Positions 10,029 through 18,354 of a stretch of DNA of 64,000 nt are shown here, piece after piece (position 1 is the first letter of the stretch; every line of letters begins with the position of its first letter). Under the pieces are notes generated by a model. The model did no database searches. It was not told the origin of the DNA and saw only the letters and a program-made list of their open reading frames with translations. The position numbers and the translations under genes were made by a program. This DNA comes from Brevibacterium sp. RIT 803 (GTDB taxonomy: Bacteria > Actinomycetota > Actinomycetes > Actinomycetales > Brevibacteriaceae), in contig NZ_JAFEMW010000001.1 in the NCBI RefSeq assembly GCF_016892625.1, positions 1,240,001 to 1,304,000 on the forward strand, read 5' to 3'.

Positions 10029-11015
10029 GTGGTGGCCGTGAATGAACTACAGCGCGAATATTACGCCTTCATCAACAACATGGATGTCCGCCTCGGCGCC
10101 TTCGTCCTCGCCGACCTGCCCGAGACCTTCGACAAGGAAGACGGGGAGACGGTGCCGTTCCCCAAGGATTTCGGTCCCAAGTCTCTGCCGATGCTCGAGT
10201 TCTTCGTCCTCTCCCGCTTCTCCTCCCCCGACGAGGTGATCGACCCGGAGAACCGCAGATTCGTCGAAGGCCTCATCCGCTACCTCGGCGAGACCTATCT
10301 CCGTGCGATCGGCGGAGCCTGGGATCACGACGAGGAGACCGGAAACGGGATGCCCTTCATCCGCCCGGACACGGAAGATGGCCCGCTGAAGGGTGAGCCC
10401 ATCCCCATCCTGGCGATCATCCTCGCCGCCGTCGATGCCCGGACCGCCGAAGTCTTCACGGCCGTCCTGAGTAAGGCACGCGAGAACCTCGGCGGTGACG
10501 GCGAGCCGCAGCGCAGCTGCACCGGCCTGGCGATGGGGATGCTCACCGCGGAGAACTCCAGCGAAGAAGAGGTCGAGTTCCTCTCCCGCTTCATCGGCAC
10601 CGTGGAACCGGGCATCGCTGCCTGGACCCAGGAGCAGGCCGATCCGTCCTCATGGGAATTCGGACGCGAGGCGCTGGTCCGGCTGGGTAAGCAGCTCAAG
10701 GCCCGCTACGACTCCCGCGACGAGATGATGACGGAAGACGAGACTGAGTTCGTCGCCGGAGCGATGCGCTTCATCGGTGAGTCCATCCGGCGGATCGGTT
10801 TCGGACAGTGGCGCTACGGCGCGAACCTCGAGGCCGATGACCCCCGCAGCAGGCAGCCATTCATCCGTTTCCGCGTCGGCGATCAGAACCTCGACATGGT
10901 GCCGTGGCGCCTAGCTCAGACAGCGCTGGATGATTCGAACTCGATCGCCTCCGGCCTCGACACGATCATCTCGATGCGCGAAGAAGAGGCCGCAAGCGAA
11001 GCCGCTGATGCCTGA
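10029..11015 (+). CDS. hypothetical protein
   Basis: 328 aa from GTG 10029, which is preceded by AAGG at 7 nt; GTG 10038 is a second possibility. Soluble, acidic, no signal peptide, no membrane segment and no motif I recognise. The protein looks internally duplicated: a segment ending RFVEGLIRYLGETYLRAIGGAWD near residue 95 is echoed by EFVAGAMRFIGESIRRIGFGQWRYG near residue 245, each followed by a PFIR motif (MPFIRPD, QPFIRFR). This suggests two copies of one helical domain. Neighbours (TetR, C45 enzyme) do not indicate a role. Confidence 0.7.
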   Translation: MVAVNELQREYYAFINNMDVRLGAFVLADLPETFDKEDGETVPFPKDFGPKSLPMLEFFVLSRFSSPDEVIDPENRRFVEGLIRYLGETYLRAIGGAWDHDEETGNGMPFIRPDTEDGPLKGEPIPILAIILAAVDARTAEVFTAVLSKARENLGGDGEPQRSCTGLAMGMLTAENSSEEEVEFLSRFIGTVEPGIAAWTQEQADPSSWEFGREALVRLGKQLKARYDSRDEMMTEDETEFVAGAMRFIGESIRRIGFGQWRYGANLEADDPRSRQPFIRFRVGDQNLDMVPWRLAQTALDDSNSIASGLDTIISMREEEAASEAADA

Positions 11016-11025
11016 CGTTCATAGC

Positions 11026-12162
11026 TCAGAGCTGGTAGCGACGGTTGCCCTGCATCCCGTCTGCCGGTGAACCGGGAGCCAGGTCGATCTGCTTCCGCTT
11101 CGGGTCGATCTGCACGGTGACCAGGGTCGCCGACCGGTCCCCGTAGGCGGCACCTGGAGCCGGGGTGCACGAGACCGGCGCTTCGTCTGGCCCTGTGGTC
11201 AGGAGGTCGATGAGCTCGGCCGTCGACTCGGGACCACCTGAAGTTCCAGCTCGAACGGAGTATTCCTCCAGTCGCCGCTCGAGGTGAGCGTGACGTGCCC
11301 GTGAAGTCGACGTCGCGTTGAGCTCGAGGCTTCCGGGGACGAGGTCGGGGTGGAGGAAGTGGTTCGTGTGCAGCAGAAATCCTGACGCCGAGCCCGGCGA
11401 CGCGCTCGCCCCTCCTGCTCGTCGCTCGCGCTTCTGGGCGTTGGCGATCTCGACCTGAACCACCTCGTCGGCGGTGACCACCGTAATGATCGATGAGGAG
11501 GTGGTGGGCGCCGAGCGGATGATGTCGAGTGCCTCGTCGAGTGTCATCGCCGTCGACAGGACGCGTTCGAGGATCATGTGGATGGGCACGCCCCCGGCCT
11601 CGTCACCCTCGTGCTTGAGGATGTTGAGCAAGACGCCGACGCCGGCTTCGTTGAGTCCGATCTTGCCGAGCATCCCGTATTCGGCGATGCCCACATGACG
11701 CAGCTGGCCGGGCACAGCGCCCACATCGTTGATGTGCCACAGCGTCGAGAAGTCGGCGGCCCAATCCCAGTTCTGCGCCGCAAGCGAGCTTCCCGGGCGA
11801 GTGAAGCTCACGGTCGAACACTCCGTCGGTGAGGCCGGTGCCAGGGTCATGATCTCCGTGCGGGCGATGACCTCCATCAGTTCATCCACGGGAACCTGCG
11901 CGCCCTCGGCCACAGCCGCGACCTCCTCGGCGGCCTCAGGCGACCACGCCCTGAGACGTGCGTGACTCGCTGCGGCAGCGGCACGGACGTCCGCCTCGGC
12001 GATGGACAGGAATTCGAAGTAGCGCCGGTAGCCTGCGATCGCGGATTCGATGCCCGTGCGCAGCTCACGCCCGCGCTGGGCGCCGCGCTGGACGTGGTCA
12101 GCGGCTCGCGAGATGAAGGTCTCGGGCCTGACCTCGGCCGCGGGAACGTATTCGGTGCTCAT
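11026..12162 (-). CDS. C45 family autoproteolytic acyltransferase/hydrolase
   Basis: 378 aa, ATG preceded by AGGAG. Resembles acyl-coenzyme A:6-aminopenicillanate acyltransferase-type Ntn hydrolases. The likely nucleophile is Cys115 in TECSTVSF, which becomes N-terminal after self-cleavage; it is followed by the family's AAQNWDW segment (~130) and an NEAGVGVLLN segment (~175). These enzymes make or break amide bonds on small acylated amines or amino acids. It follows a metallo-hydrolase gene by 34 nt on the same strand and is near an amino-acid permease, consistent with uptake and hydrolysis of an amide substrate (inference). Confidence 0.85.
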   Translation of the reverse strand: MSTEYVPAAEVRPETFISRAADHVQRGAQRGRELRTGIESAIAGYRRYFEFLSIAEADVRAAAAASHARLRAWSPEAAEEVAAVAEGAQVPVDELMEVIARTEIMTLAPASPTECSTVSFTRPGSSLAAQNWDWAADFSTLWHINDVGAVPGQLRHVGIAEYGMLGKIGLNEAGVGVLLNILKHEGDEAGGVPIHMILERVLSTAMTLDEALDIIRSAPTTSSSIITVVTADEVVQVEIANAQKRERRAGGASASPGSASGFLLHTNHFLHPDLVPGSLELNATSTSRARHAHLERRLEEYSVRAGTSGGPESTAELIDLLTTGPDEAPVSCTPAPGAAYGDRSATLVTVQIDPKRKQIDLAPGSPADGMQGNRRYQL

Positions 12163-12196
12163 CAGGGTCTCCTCTTGTCACCGGGGAATGCTCGCC

Positions 12197-13291
12197 TCAC
12201 GCCTGTGGGACGAGCGACCCCGCTCCGACTTCGATGTCCAGGTAGTGCATGTGGGCGGCGGTCTCCGCCAGGGCGGCGAACAGGTTGAAGTTGTGCAGCG
12301 ATTCGAATCCGCGCGACCAGTGCAGTCCCTGCGCGATCGAATAGACGCTGTGGTCATCGGTGGCGTCCATGCGCGCGGTGATCTCACTCAGACGCTGCTG
12401 GTGATGGTCGACGAGTTCACGCCTGCGGTCGTGGAGACCCTGGAAGCGGAACCCGTGCGCTGGCAGGACCGCCACCTCGGCGTCCAGCTGGCCGATTTTG
12501 TCCAGAGAATCCAGATAGTCGCCGAGGCTGTGAGTGATTGCACCGCTGTCGAGCCCGATGTTCGGGGTGATCGTCGGGAGCACATGGTCGCCCGAGAACA
12601 GCAGCTGGTCCTCATCGCGGATGAAGACCGAGTGGCCGTAGGTGTGGCCCGGCGTCCACAGTGCCCGCAGCGCGCCAGAGACCAGCGGCAGCTCGGAGCC
12701 GTCCTCGAGGATGGTGACGGTGTCGGGCATGCTGCTCATCAGCAGCGCGAAGTCGTCCTTGGATCCCGCGCCGCCCTTGTCCTTCTTGCTGCCGTCCCTC
12801 TTGCTGACCTGGAGGCGCTCGACCTCGGACCAGCGGTCCTCGGGAACTCCGTAGGCGCGAGCGATATTGATGCTCGGGTCGACCCCGGTGCCCAGATCCA
12901 CGCTCTGGGAGAAGAACTGCTTGATCGAACGCAGATCTTCGCCGTGCATGGCGACCCACATGTCAGGGTTCTTGTGGAGCAGCGCGGGAACCAGCCCGAT
13001 GTGGTCGCGGTGGTAGTGGGTGATGGCGATCCCGTGGACGTTCGCGACAGTAAATCCCAGAGATCCCAGCGCCGAGGTGAGCGCCAGGTACTGATCTTTG
13101 CCGTCCCAACCGGGATCGATGAGGATGAGACCCGAGCCGTCGGCGATTCCATAGCAGTAGGTGTAGACGAGTGGGTTGTTGGGGATCGGGACGGGGATCG
13201 CCCAGACGCCCTCGGCAACGTTCTCCACTGGGGGCAGAACTCTGTCTTTCCACGCCTTCGACTGCGCCGAGCTGAGTGTTTCGATCGCCAT
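12197..13291 (-). CDS. MBL-fold metallo-hydrolase
   Basis: About 364 aa from ATG 13291, preceded by AGAGAGG; the open frame runs up to 13525 but the extra residues are not family-like. The metal-binding motif is THYHRDHIG (His92, His94, Asp96, His97), with GHTYGHSVF and DHVLPTITPN as the later ligand regions. This is the glyoxalase II/lactonase-like branch of the superfamily. Co-oriented with and just upstream of the C45 gene, so probably one transcript and one pathway. Substrate unknown. Confidence 0.85.
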   Translation of the reverse strand: MAIETLSSAQSKAWKDRVLPPVENVAEGVWAIPVPIPNNPLVYTYCYGIADGSGLILIDPGWDGKDQYLALTSALGSLGFTVANVHGIAITHYHRDHIGLVPALLHKNPDMWVAMHGEDLRSIKQFFSQSVDLGTGVDPSINIARAYGVPEDRWSEVERLQVSKRDGSKKDKGGAGSKDDFALLMSSMPDTVTILEDGSELPLVSGALRALWTPGHTYGHSVFIRDEDQLLFSGDHVLPTITPNIGLDSGAITHSLGDYLDSLDKIGQLDAEVAVLPAHGFRFQGLHDRRRELVDHHQQRLSEITARMDATDDHSVYSIAQGLHWSRGFESLHNFNLFAALAETAAHMHYLDIEVGAGSLVPQA

Positions 13292-13749
13292 TGTTCGCCG
13301 TTGCCTCTCTTCGTCGAGCATCATGGCCGGGTCCGTTCGGGACCGAACCATTGCGACCCCGTGCTTCTGCGGGCCGACATTGCCAATGCTGATCAACCTA
13401 CTCCCTTTCCGCTGCCACTGAAAAGTCGTTCGATAGGCGGGATGAGGGGAAGCGTGGTGGGGCGCCACCACCTCAGCGCCGCGATGAGCACGAGGCCCTG
13501 CGTGAAATGCCGGCGTCGGGCACACCGACCCGGATTCGAATCTCGATCAGCAATCAGTAACTTGGGCCACTGGATTCGTTGCAAACGACACATTGCGCGT
13601 GACGTTATCGTTTCGTTTCGTGAGAATGATTGCGTTTTCGGTTGTATTGCGGATAGTCTCTATGGCGCAGATCACTTATGCGCCCGTGCGAACGCACGGT
13701 CGGGTGGGAGCGCTGCGACATTCGGCAAGACTCATTGGGGAGGATTGAT
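13292..13749. other. 458-bp divergent intergenic region
   Basis: Lies between the divergent metallo-hydrolase and APC permease genes, so it must hold both promoters. A small hairpin (GTGGTGG, loop of 4, CCACCAC) is at 13454-13471. The stretch around 13600-13670 is AT-richer and promoter-like. I see no confident -35/-10 pair, no RNA gene and no convincing small coding sequence. Confidence 0.5.
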
Positions 13750-15123
13750 ATGGCTGCGTCAGGGTCACTGAAACGCAACCTCGGGCTGTGGTCCATCGTC
13801 GGGCTCGGTCTCGGATATATGACGCCGACGGTGGTCTTCGATACGTTCGGGATCGTGTCGGACGAAACCGATGGGGCGGTGCCCGCCGCTTACCTCGTCG
13901 CGCTCATCGTCATGATCTTCACGGCCTTCAGCTACGGAAAGATGGTCAAGGTCTTCCCGACAGCGGGTTCGGCTTACACCTACACTCGAGAAACCATGAG
14001 CCCGGGACTCGGCTTCTTGGTCGGCTGGACTTCGCTCATGGACTACCTGCTGCTGCCGATGGTCAACTGCCTCATCGCCCGCCTGTATATGGAGTCACTG
14101 GTCCCCGATGCCCCCGCCTGGGTGTGGGTGGTCCTCTATACCGTGATCATGACCGGCATCGTCACCACTTCCATGCGCGGCACGGCCAACTTCAACGCCG
14201 TACTCCTGGTCTTCGCGGTCACCATGGTCGCTCTCTTCTGCATCATCGCCGTCGTCAATCTGACCAACGGGGAGGGATCCGGAATCGTCTTCAGCGCCGA
14301 GCCCTTCATGCATGAGGGCGTGCACATGTCCGCGCTCCTCACCGGCGCCACGGTGGTCTGCTTCTCCTTCATCGGCTTCGATGCCGTGACGATGTACACC
14401 AATGAGGCCAAGCATGTGAGCCTCATGCCCAAGGCGATTCTGCTGACCGTGGTCGCTGGTGGACTCATCTTCCTCGTCGCCAGCTACTTCGCTCAGCAGC
14501 TCTTCCCCGACAATTCGCAGTTCAGCGTCGTCGACGATCCGCTGCCGGAGATCGGCCTCCTCACCGGAGGGCCCGTTTTCATGGGCTTCTTCCTCGCAGC
14601 CGCCTTCGCCGCCACTGTGGCATCGGGCCTGGCCTCCCATGCCTCGGTCTCGCGCATGCTGCTGGTGATGGGACGCAATGGCGTGCTGCCGCGCAAGGCC
14701 TTCGGCTACATCCATCCGAAGACCCACACCCCGATGTTCAACATCATCCTGGTCGGCGCGGTGTGCCTGTTCGCCATGTCGTTCAGCCTCGAGTTCATCT
14801 CCGCGCTGATCAACTTCGGGGCTCTCATCGCCTTCACCTTCGTCAACCTCACGGTCATCGCGCACTTCGCGTTCCGCACCAGACAGGTCGTCGACTTCAA
14901 GTCGGCGTTCAACTACGTGGTGATGCCGGCGATCGGCGCAATACTCACCGGCATCCTGTGGGTGAGCCTGCACGAGACCGCACTGATCGGCGGCGCGATC
15001 TGGCTGGCGATCGGTGTCATCTACCTGGCCGTGCTCACCCGCGGCTTCAAGCGCACCGTCCGCAGCTTCGACGACCCCGAGGCCGATGCCGAGATGTCCG
15101 AACCGGAGCCCGCTGCGGAGTAG
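13750..15123 (+). CDS. APC family amino-acid permease
   Basis: 457 aa from ATG 13750, preceded by GGGGAGGA; the 24 codons upstream in frame are not permease-like. About twelve membrane helices, starting LWSIVGLGLGYMTPTVVFDT, the APC-family first-helix signature, and containing FIGFDAVTMYTNEA, typical of the sixth helix. These secondary transporters import amino acids or amines across the plasma membrane. Divergent from the MBL/C45 gene pair, suggesting uptake of that pair's substrate or export of its product (inference). A tandem repeat and a long hairpin follow the stop codon. Confidence 0.88.
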   Translation: MAASGSLKRNLGLWSIVGLGLGYMTPTVVFDTFGIVSDETDGAVPAAYLVALIVMIFTAFSYGKMVKVFPTAGSAYTYTRETMSPGLGFLVGWTSLMDYLLLPMVNCLIARLYMESLVPDAPAWVWVVLYTVIMTGIVTTSMRGTANFNAVLLVFAVTMVALFCIIAVVNLTNGEGSGIVFSAEPFMHEGVHMSALLTGATVVCFSFIGFDAVTMYTNEAKHVSLMPKAILLTVVAGGLIFLVASYFAQQLFPDNSQFSVVDDPLPEIGLLTGGPVFMGFFLAAAFAATVASGLASHASVSRMLLVMGRNGVLPRKAFGYIHPKTHTPMFNIILVGAVCLFAMSFSLEFISALINFGALIAFTFVNLTVIAHFAFRTRQVVDFKSAFNYVVMPAIGAILTGILWVSLHETALIGGAIWLAIGVIYLAVLTRGFKRTVRSFDDPEADAEMSEPEPAAE

Positions 15124-15154
15124 GCACCAGCCGCGGCAGAGCGGCGGTGCGGCG

Positions 15155-15222
15155 GTGCGGCGGTGCTTGAGTGGGCCGGGCGGCAGCGCTACGGTGCGGC
15201 GGTGCTGGAGCGGGCCGGGCGG
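15155..15222. repeat. 39-bp tandem repeat, about 1.75 copies
   Basis: A 29-nt block starting GTGCGGCGGTGCT and ending GGGCCGGGCGG at 15155-15183 recurs at 15194-15222 with two differences, a 39-bp period. It is preceded by further GCGGTGCG units (from 15141). It lies just after the permease stop codon and looks like a slippage-generated GC-rich repeat. Confidence 0.8.
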
Positions 15223-15244
15223 AGTGCCCGCAGACTCAGATTTC

Positions 15245-15295
15245 CTGGTGAAAGATTGTCGAATTCATCAACGGAATTCGACAATCTTTCACCAG
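15245..15295. terminator. Perfect 22-bp inverted repeat with 7-nt loop
   Basis: Arms 15245-15266 and 15274-15295 are perfect reverse complements; each contains an EcoRI-type GAATTC at its inner edge and the loop is ATCAACG. It lies between the plus-strand permease and the minus-strand tRNA-Ser, so it can act as a bidirectional terminator. It has no U-run and is AT-richer than the surrounding DNA, so a different role cannot be excluded. Confidence 0.55.
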
Positions 15296-15373
15296 AGAAT
15301 CACGACCATGTGCAGGGATGCGAAAAATCCCCGTCGCAGTCGTTTCACGATGCGAACGGGGACTTTCACTTTG

Positions 15374-15461
15374 CGGAAGCGGTGGGATTCGAACCCACGG
15401 AGCGGGGTTGCCGCTCAATGGTTTTCAAGACCATCTCCTTCGGCCGCTCGGACACGCTTCC
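15374..15461 (-). tRNA. tRNA-Ser (UGA)
   Basis: Minus-strand class II tRNA of 88 nt. The 5' acceptor GGAAGCG pairs with CGCTTCC, the anticodon stem ATGGT/ACCAT holds loop CTTGAAA giving anticodon UGA, there is a long variable arm (GAGCGG..CCGCTC), and the T arm reads GTGGGTTCGAATCCCAC. Discriminator base G as in other serine tRNAs. The CCA end is not encoded. Confidence 0.95.
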
Positions 15462-15563
15462 AAGGGTTCGCAATGAACCACGGCCTGCTCCGCACGAGGC
15501 TGAGCCACAACAGTTTCTCACAAACCGATTGTCTTCTGCTAATCGGTTCCCGATGGACCAGCG

Positions 15564-18107
15564 TCAGTGCTTCGCTGTGCCGCTGCCCTGCTCAGATGCA
15601 TCACTCTGCAACTGCTCAGACATATCGTTCTGTGACTTGTCGGAGGCGTCGGTCCGCGGCTGCGCCTGCCGTTCCTCCTGTAAGACGTGTCGACCAGTCG
15701 AATCCGAGTCCTCTGGGGCAGCGCCGCGCGCAGCGAACGTAGCGGGCACGGGCGAGACGACGAATTCGTCCTCTTCGTCCTCGAACTCCTCATCGTCGAA
15801 GGCCGACTGCTCGGCAAGGCTTGGGCGACGAATCCTGCTTGGCCTGGCAGCGCCGGTGAACTGCGCCGTCGGTTCCTGCCGAGGTGCGGGACGTGGCCGA
15901 GGTTCAGCGGAATCTGTTGTCTCGGCGTCCGTGTCCACGGCTGCGTCGGAGTCCGTGTCGACGGTGGTCTCAGCGTCGACGGTGCTCTCAGCACCAGCAG
16001 CACTGTCTGTTTCGGGCACAGGGCCGGTGTCGACTGTGGTGTCGGCGTCAGCACCACTGTCTGCGTCGACCTGAATGTCAGCGTCCGCAGCAGCGTCCAT
16101 GTTGATCACAGAGGCGGTGTCAGCTGCGTCGGCCGTATTGGCCGCGGTGTCTGCGTCGGCCGGGGTGTCTGTGTCGGCCGGGGTGTCCTTGCCTGCCTCG
16201 GAAGCGGTGCCGGTCCCAGTGTCCTTACTGACCTCGGAGTCGGCGTCGGCCGGGGTACCCGCGTCAGCGAGAGCTTCGTCGGCTTCGACCACGAGATCGG
16301 GCTTCCGCGCTTCAACCGCGTCATTCGAAACGACTGCGTCGTTGGTGGCCTCCACGTTGCGTGAAACGTCCGTGTCGTTCGAAGCCTCCGTGTCGTTCGA
16401 AGTCTCCGTGGCGCCTGAAACCTCTGCGGCGGTCGCGGGAACGCTGAGTTCCGCCTCGGCTGGAGTGTCACCGGCACGAGCCGGCTTGCCCTTGAGCACC
16501 AAGGTCAAGGTCGACAGCGGAACCGAGAGCCAGTTGGGACGATTGCGCAGTTCGGTGACGACCTCCACAAGGAGCCTGTCGATGAGGGCTGCGCGCAGGA
16601 CAGGATCACCGAGACCCAGACTTTCGCCACGGGCACGAGAATAGCCGCTGAGCAGCGAGTTCTGCACCTGCGAGGCCCAGAGGAATTCCGGGGCATCGTA
16701 GATGGCCCGCAACGCTGACGCGTCATTGCCGAAGCCGTTGACGACGAGGCCGCCGTCCTCCGATTCGAGCTCGCCGGTCCGCTGCAGTCGTGCGAACCCG
16801 GCCGCGTAGTCAACGCTGCGCAGCAATGCCACGAGGTCGAGTGCCACCGGCTTCGGATCCGAGTTCGTCGAGTCCGTGAACTTCACGACCGAGTAGCCCT
16901 CGGTTCCTGAGCTCACCACGTGATCAAGAGTCAGCTCGCCATGGATCTTCTGCAGCACACCGATCGTATTCAGCGACTGCAGCTTCACGCGGTGGGCACG
17001 CAGCTCGGGCACCAGGGAATCCAGGGCCAGCGGCGCACGGCCCAGTGCCCAGTCGATGCGCTCAATCCACTTCTTGGCCAGAAGCCTCGTCGGCTCGCCT
17101 CGACCTTCGACGATCCCGAATTCGGCGGCCATGTCTGAGTGGAGCTCACCGATGCGGCGGCCCATCTCTGCGGCCTGAGCGTTATAGGCACCGATCGATC
17201 CGGAATCGACGGCGCAGACGATGTCCACGGCTTCGCGCCAAGCTGCTTCGGCGTCGACGTCCACATGGGACAGCAGCGCCATCGGAGCCTCCATCTCGGT
17301 GACCTCGAACATGTCGTACCACCGACCCGAGCCCCAGCCGATGACTTCGGGAACGCTGCGGGAGCCCGCCTCGGTGAGCAGAACCGGGATCGTCAGCGAT
17401 GACGGCATCCCATTCTCGAGCACACGGAAGAAGCTGAGCTCCATCGGCTCGTACTCGTCGTGGATGATGACCGTCGATTTGTGGGCCCCGGAGTCGGTGA
17501 CTTCAATGGGACGAATGTCGATGGGCAGCTCTTCACGAGCGTCCGTGACCAACGTAGCCTTCGATGGCTTCGGTGGGACCACCTCGGCGGGGGAATTCCT
17601 GCGGCCCGAGGCTGACCGAGATACAGCTGATGTCGCCGGTACCGAAAGCTGTGCAGGCTGGCTCTCTCGCGATGCTGCTGCCTTCTCCTGGCTGTGGCGC
17701 AGCGATTCTGTGCTCAGCTGGCCGCCGTCGAAGACCTTGCGCTTGGTGATCGCGTCGGCCATGAGATTGACGAAGACGGGGTCTGCTGCACCGTCATAGA
17801 CGAAGACCTGCCCCAGTGCGAGGTCATCGATCCGACCGATCAGCGACTTGCGCAGGTGCATGTCTTCGACTCCGCGCAGTGAGAGCGGAATGTTGAGCCG
17901 ACGCAGGGTCGGACCGTCACCGACAGAGATCACGGTCACGAGACCGGCGAAACCACCGAGCTCCTCGGCCTTATACACAAAGGCACGAGCCACCGACATC
18001 GGGGTGATATCGGGGTCGGTTCCGAAGTCTGCGGCGTGCTTCGGAAACCACGACTGCCGAGGTATCCAGCTGGCTAACAGTTGCTCCAGCTCACTGCTGA
18101 TGGCCAT
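15564..18107 (-). CDS. Maltokinase-like protein with lost catalytic residues and long acidic tail
   Basis: 847 aa. The N-terminus (LLASWIPRQSWFPKH) matches the N-terminal cap of maltokinase (Mak), which phosphorylates maltose for the GlgE alpha-glucan pathway. The phosphotransferase core is recognisable around residues 330-440, but the catalytic HGD is HGE (His389-Glu391), and the metal-binding DFEGEP region is replaced by KFTDSTN. The ALLRSVDYAAG helix is kept. It is therefore probably a pseudokinase. Residues ~555-760 are a disordered tail rich in Asp, Thr and Ala with repeated TDADTPADA-like units. No glgE, treS or glgB is adjacent. Confidence 0.72.
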   Translation of the reverse strand: MAISSELEQLLASWIPRQSWFPKHAADFGTDPDITPMSVARAFVYKAEELGGFAGLVTVISVGDGPTLRRLNIPLSLRGVEDMHLRKSLIGRIDDLALGQVFVYDGAADPVFVNLMADAITKRKVFDGGQLSTESLRHSQEKAAASRESQPAQLSVPATSAVSRSASGRRNSPAEVVPPKPSKATLVTDAREELPIDIRPIEVTDSGAHKSTVIIHDEYEPMELSFFRVLENGMPSSLTIPVLLTEAGSRSVPEVIGWGSGRWYDMFEVTEMEAPMALLSHVDVDAEAAWREAVDIVCAVDSGSIGAYNAQAAEMGRRIGELHSDMAAEFGIVEGRGEPTRLLAKKWIERIDWALGRAPLALDSLVPELRAHRVKLQSLNTIGVLQKIHGELTLDHVVSSGTEGYSVVKFTDSTNSDPKPVALDLVALLRSVDYAAGFARLQRTGELESEDGGLVVNGFGNDASALRAIYDAPEFLWASQVQNSLLSGYSRARGESLGLGDPVLRAALIDRLLVEVVTELRNRPNWLSVPLSTLTLVLKGKPARAGDTPAEAELSVPATAAEVSGATETSNDTEASNDTDVSRNVEATNDAVVSNDAVEARKPDLVVEADEALADAGTPADADSEVSKDTGTGTASEAGKDTPADTDTPADADTAANTADAADTASVINMDAAADADIQVDADSGADADTTVDTGPVPETDSAAGAESTVDAETTVDTDSDAAVDTDAETTDSAEPRPRPAPRQEPTAQFTGAARPSRIRRPSLAEQSAFDDEEFEDEEDEFVVSPVPATFAARGAAPEDSDSTGRHVLQEERQAQPRTDASDKSQNDMSEQLQSDASEQGSGTAKH

Positions 18108-18354
18108 GTCGCCTCCTTGAAGGAATTACGGGCATCTCCATCCAACCATGTTAAGGCCCTCGCGCTGTTCAGGGCGCACCAGAAATCATCAACTCCGCGC
18201 CGTATTCAATGCCTTCAGCACCCCATCGCAGTGCTTTCGACGTCCCAGCGCAGTGTCGGTCAGCGGAGGCGGAGTGCTGGTAGGTCGGCTTGCCGTGTGT
18301 CCTCATTCCGGACCGAGTTGCACAAGGACAACTCAGAGGGAGCACAATGGAGTC

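Noticed and set aside
12050..13771. 573-codon plus-strand open frame
   Set aside because: It is antisense to the MBL hydrolase, whose catalytic HYHRDH motif is clear; the product is Val/Asp/Arg-rich with no domain, as expected for a shadow frame.
15141..15222. GCGGTGCG repeats as a CRISPR-like array
   Set aside because: Period is short and there are no unique spacers; simple tandem slippage explains it.
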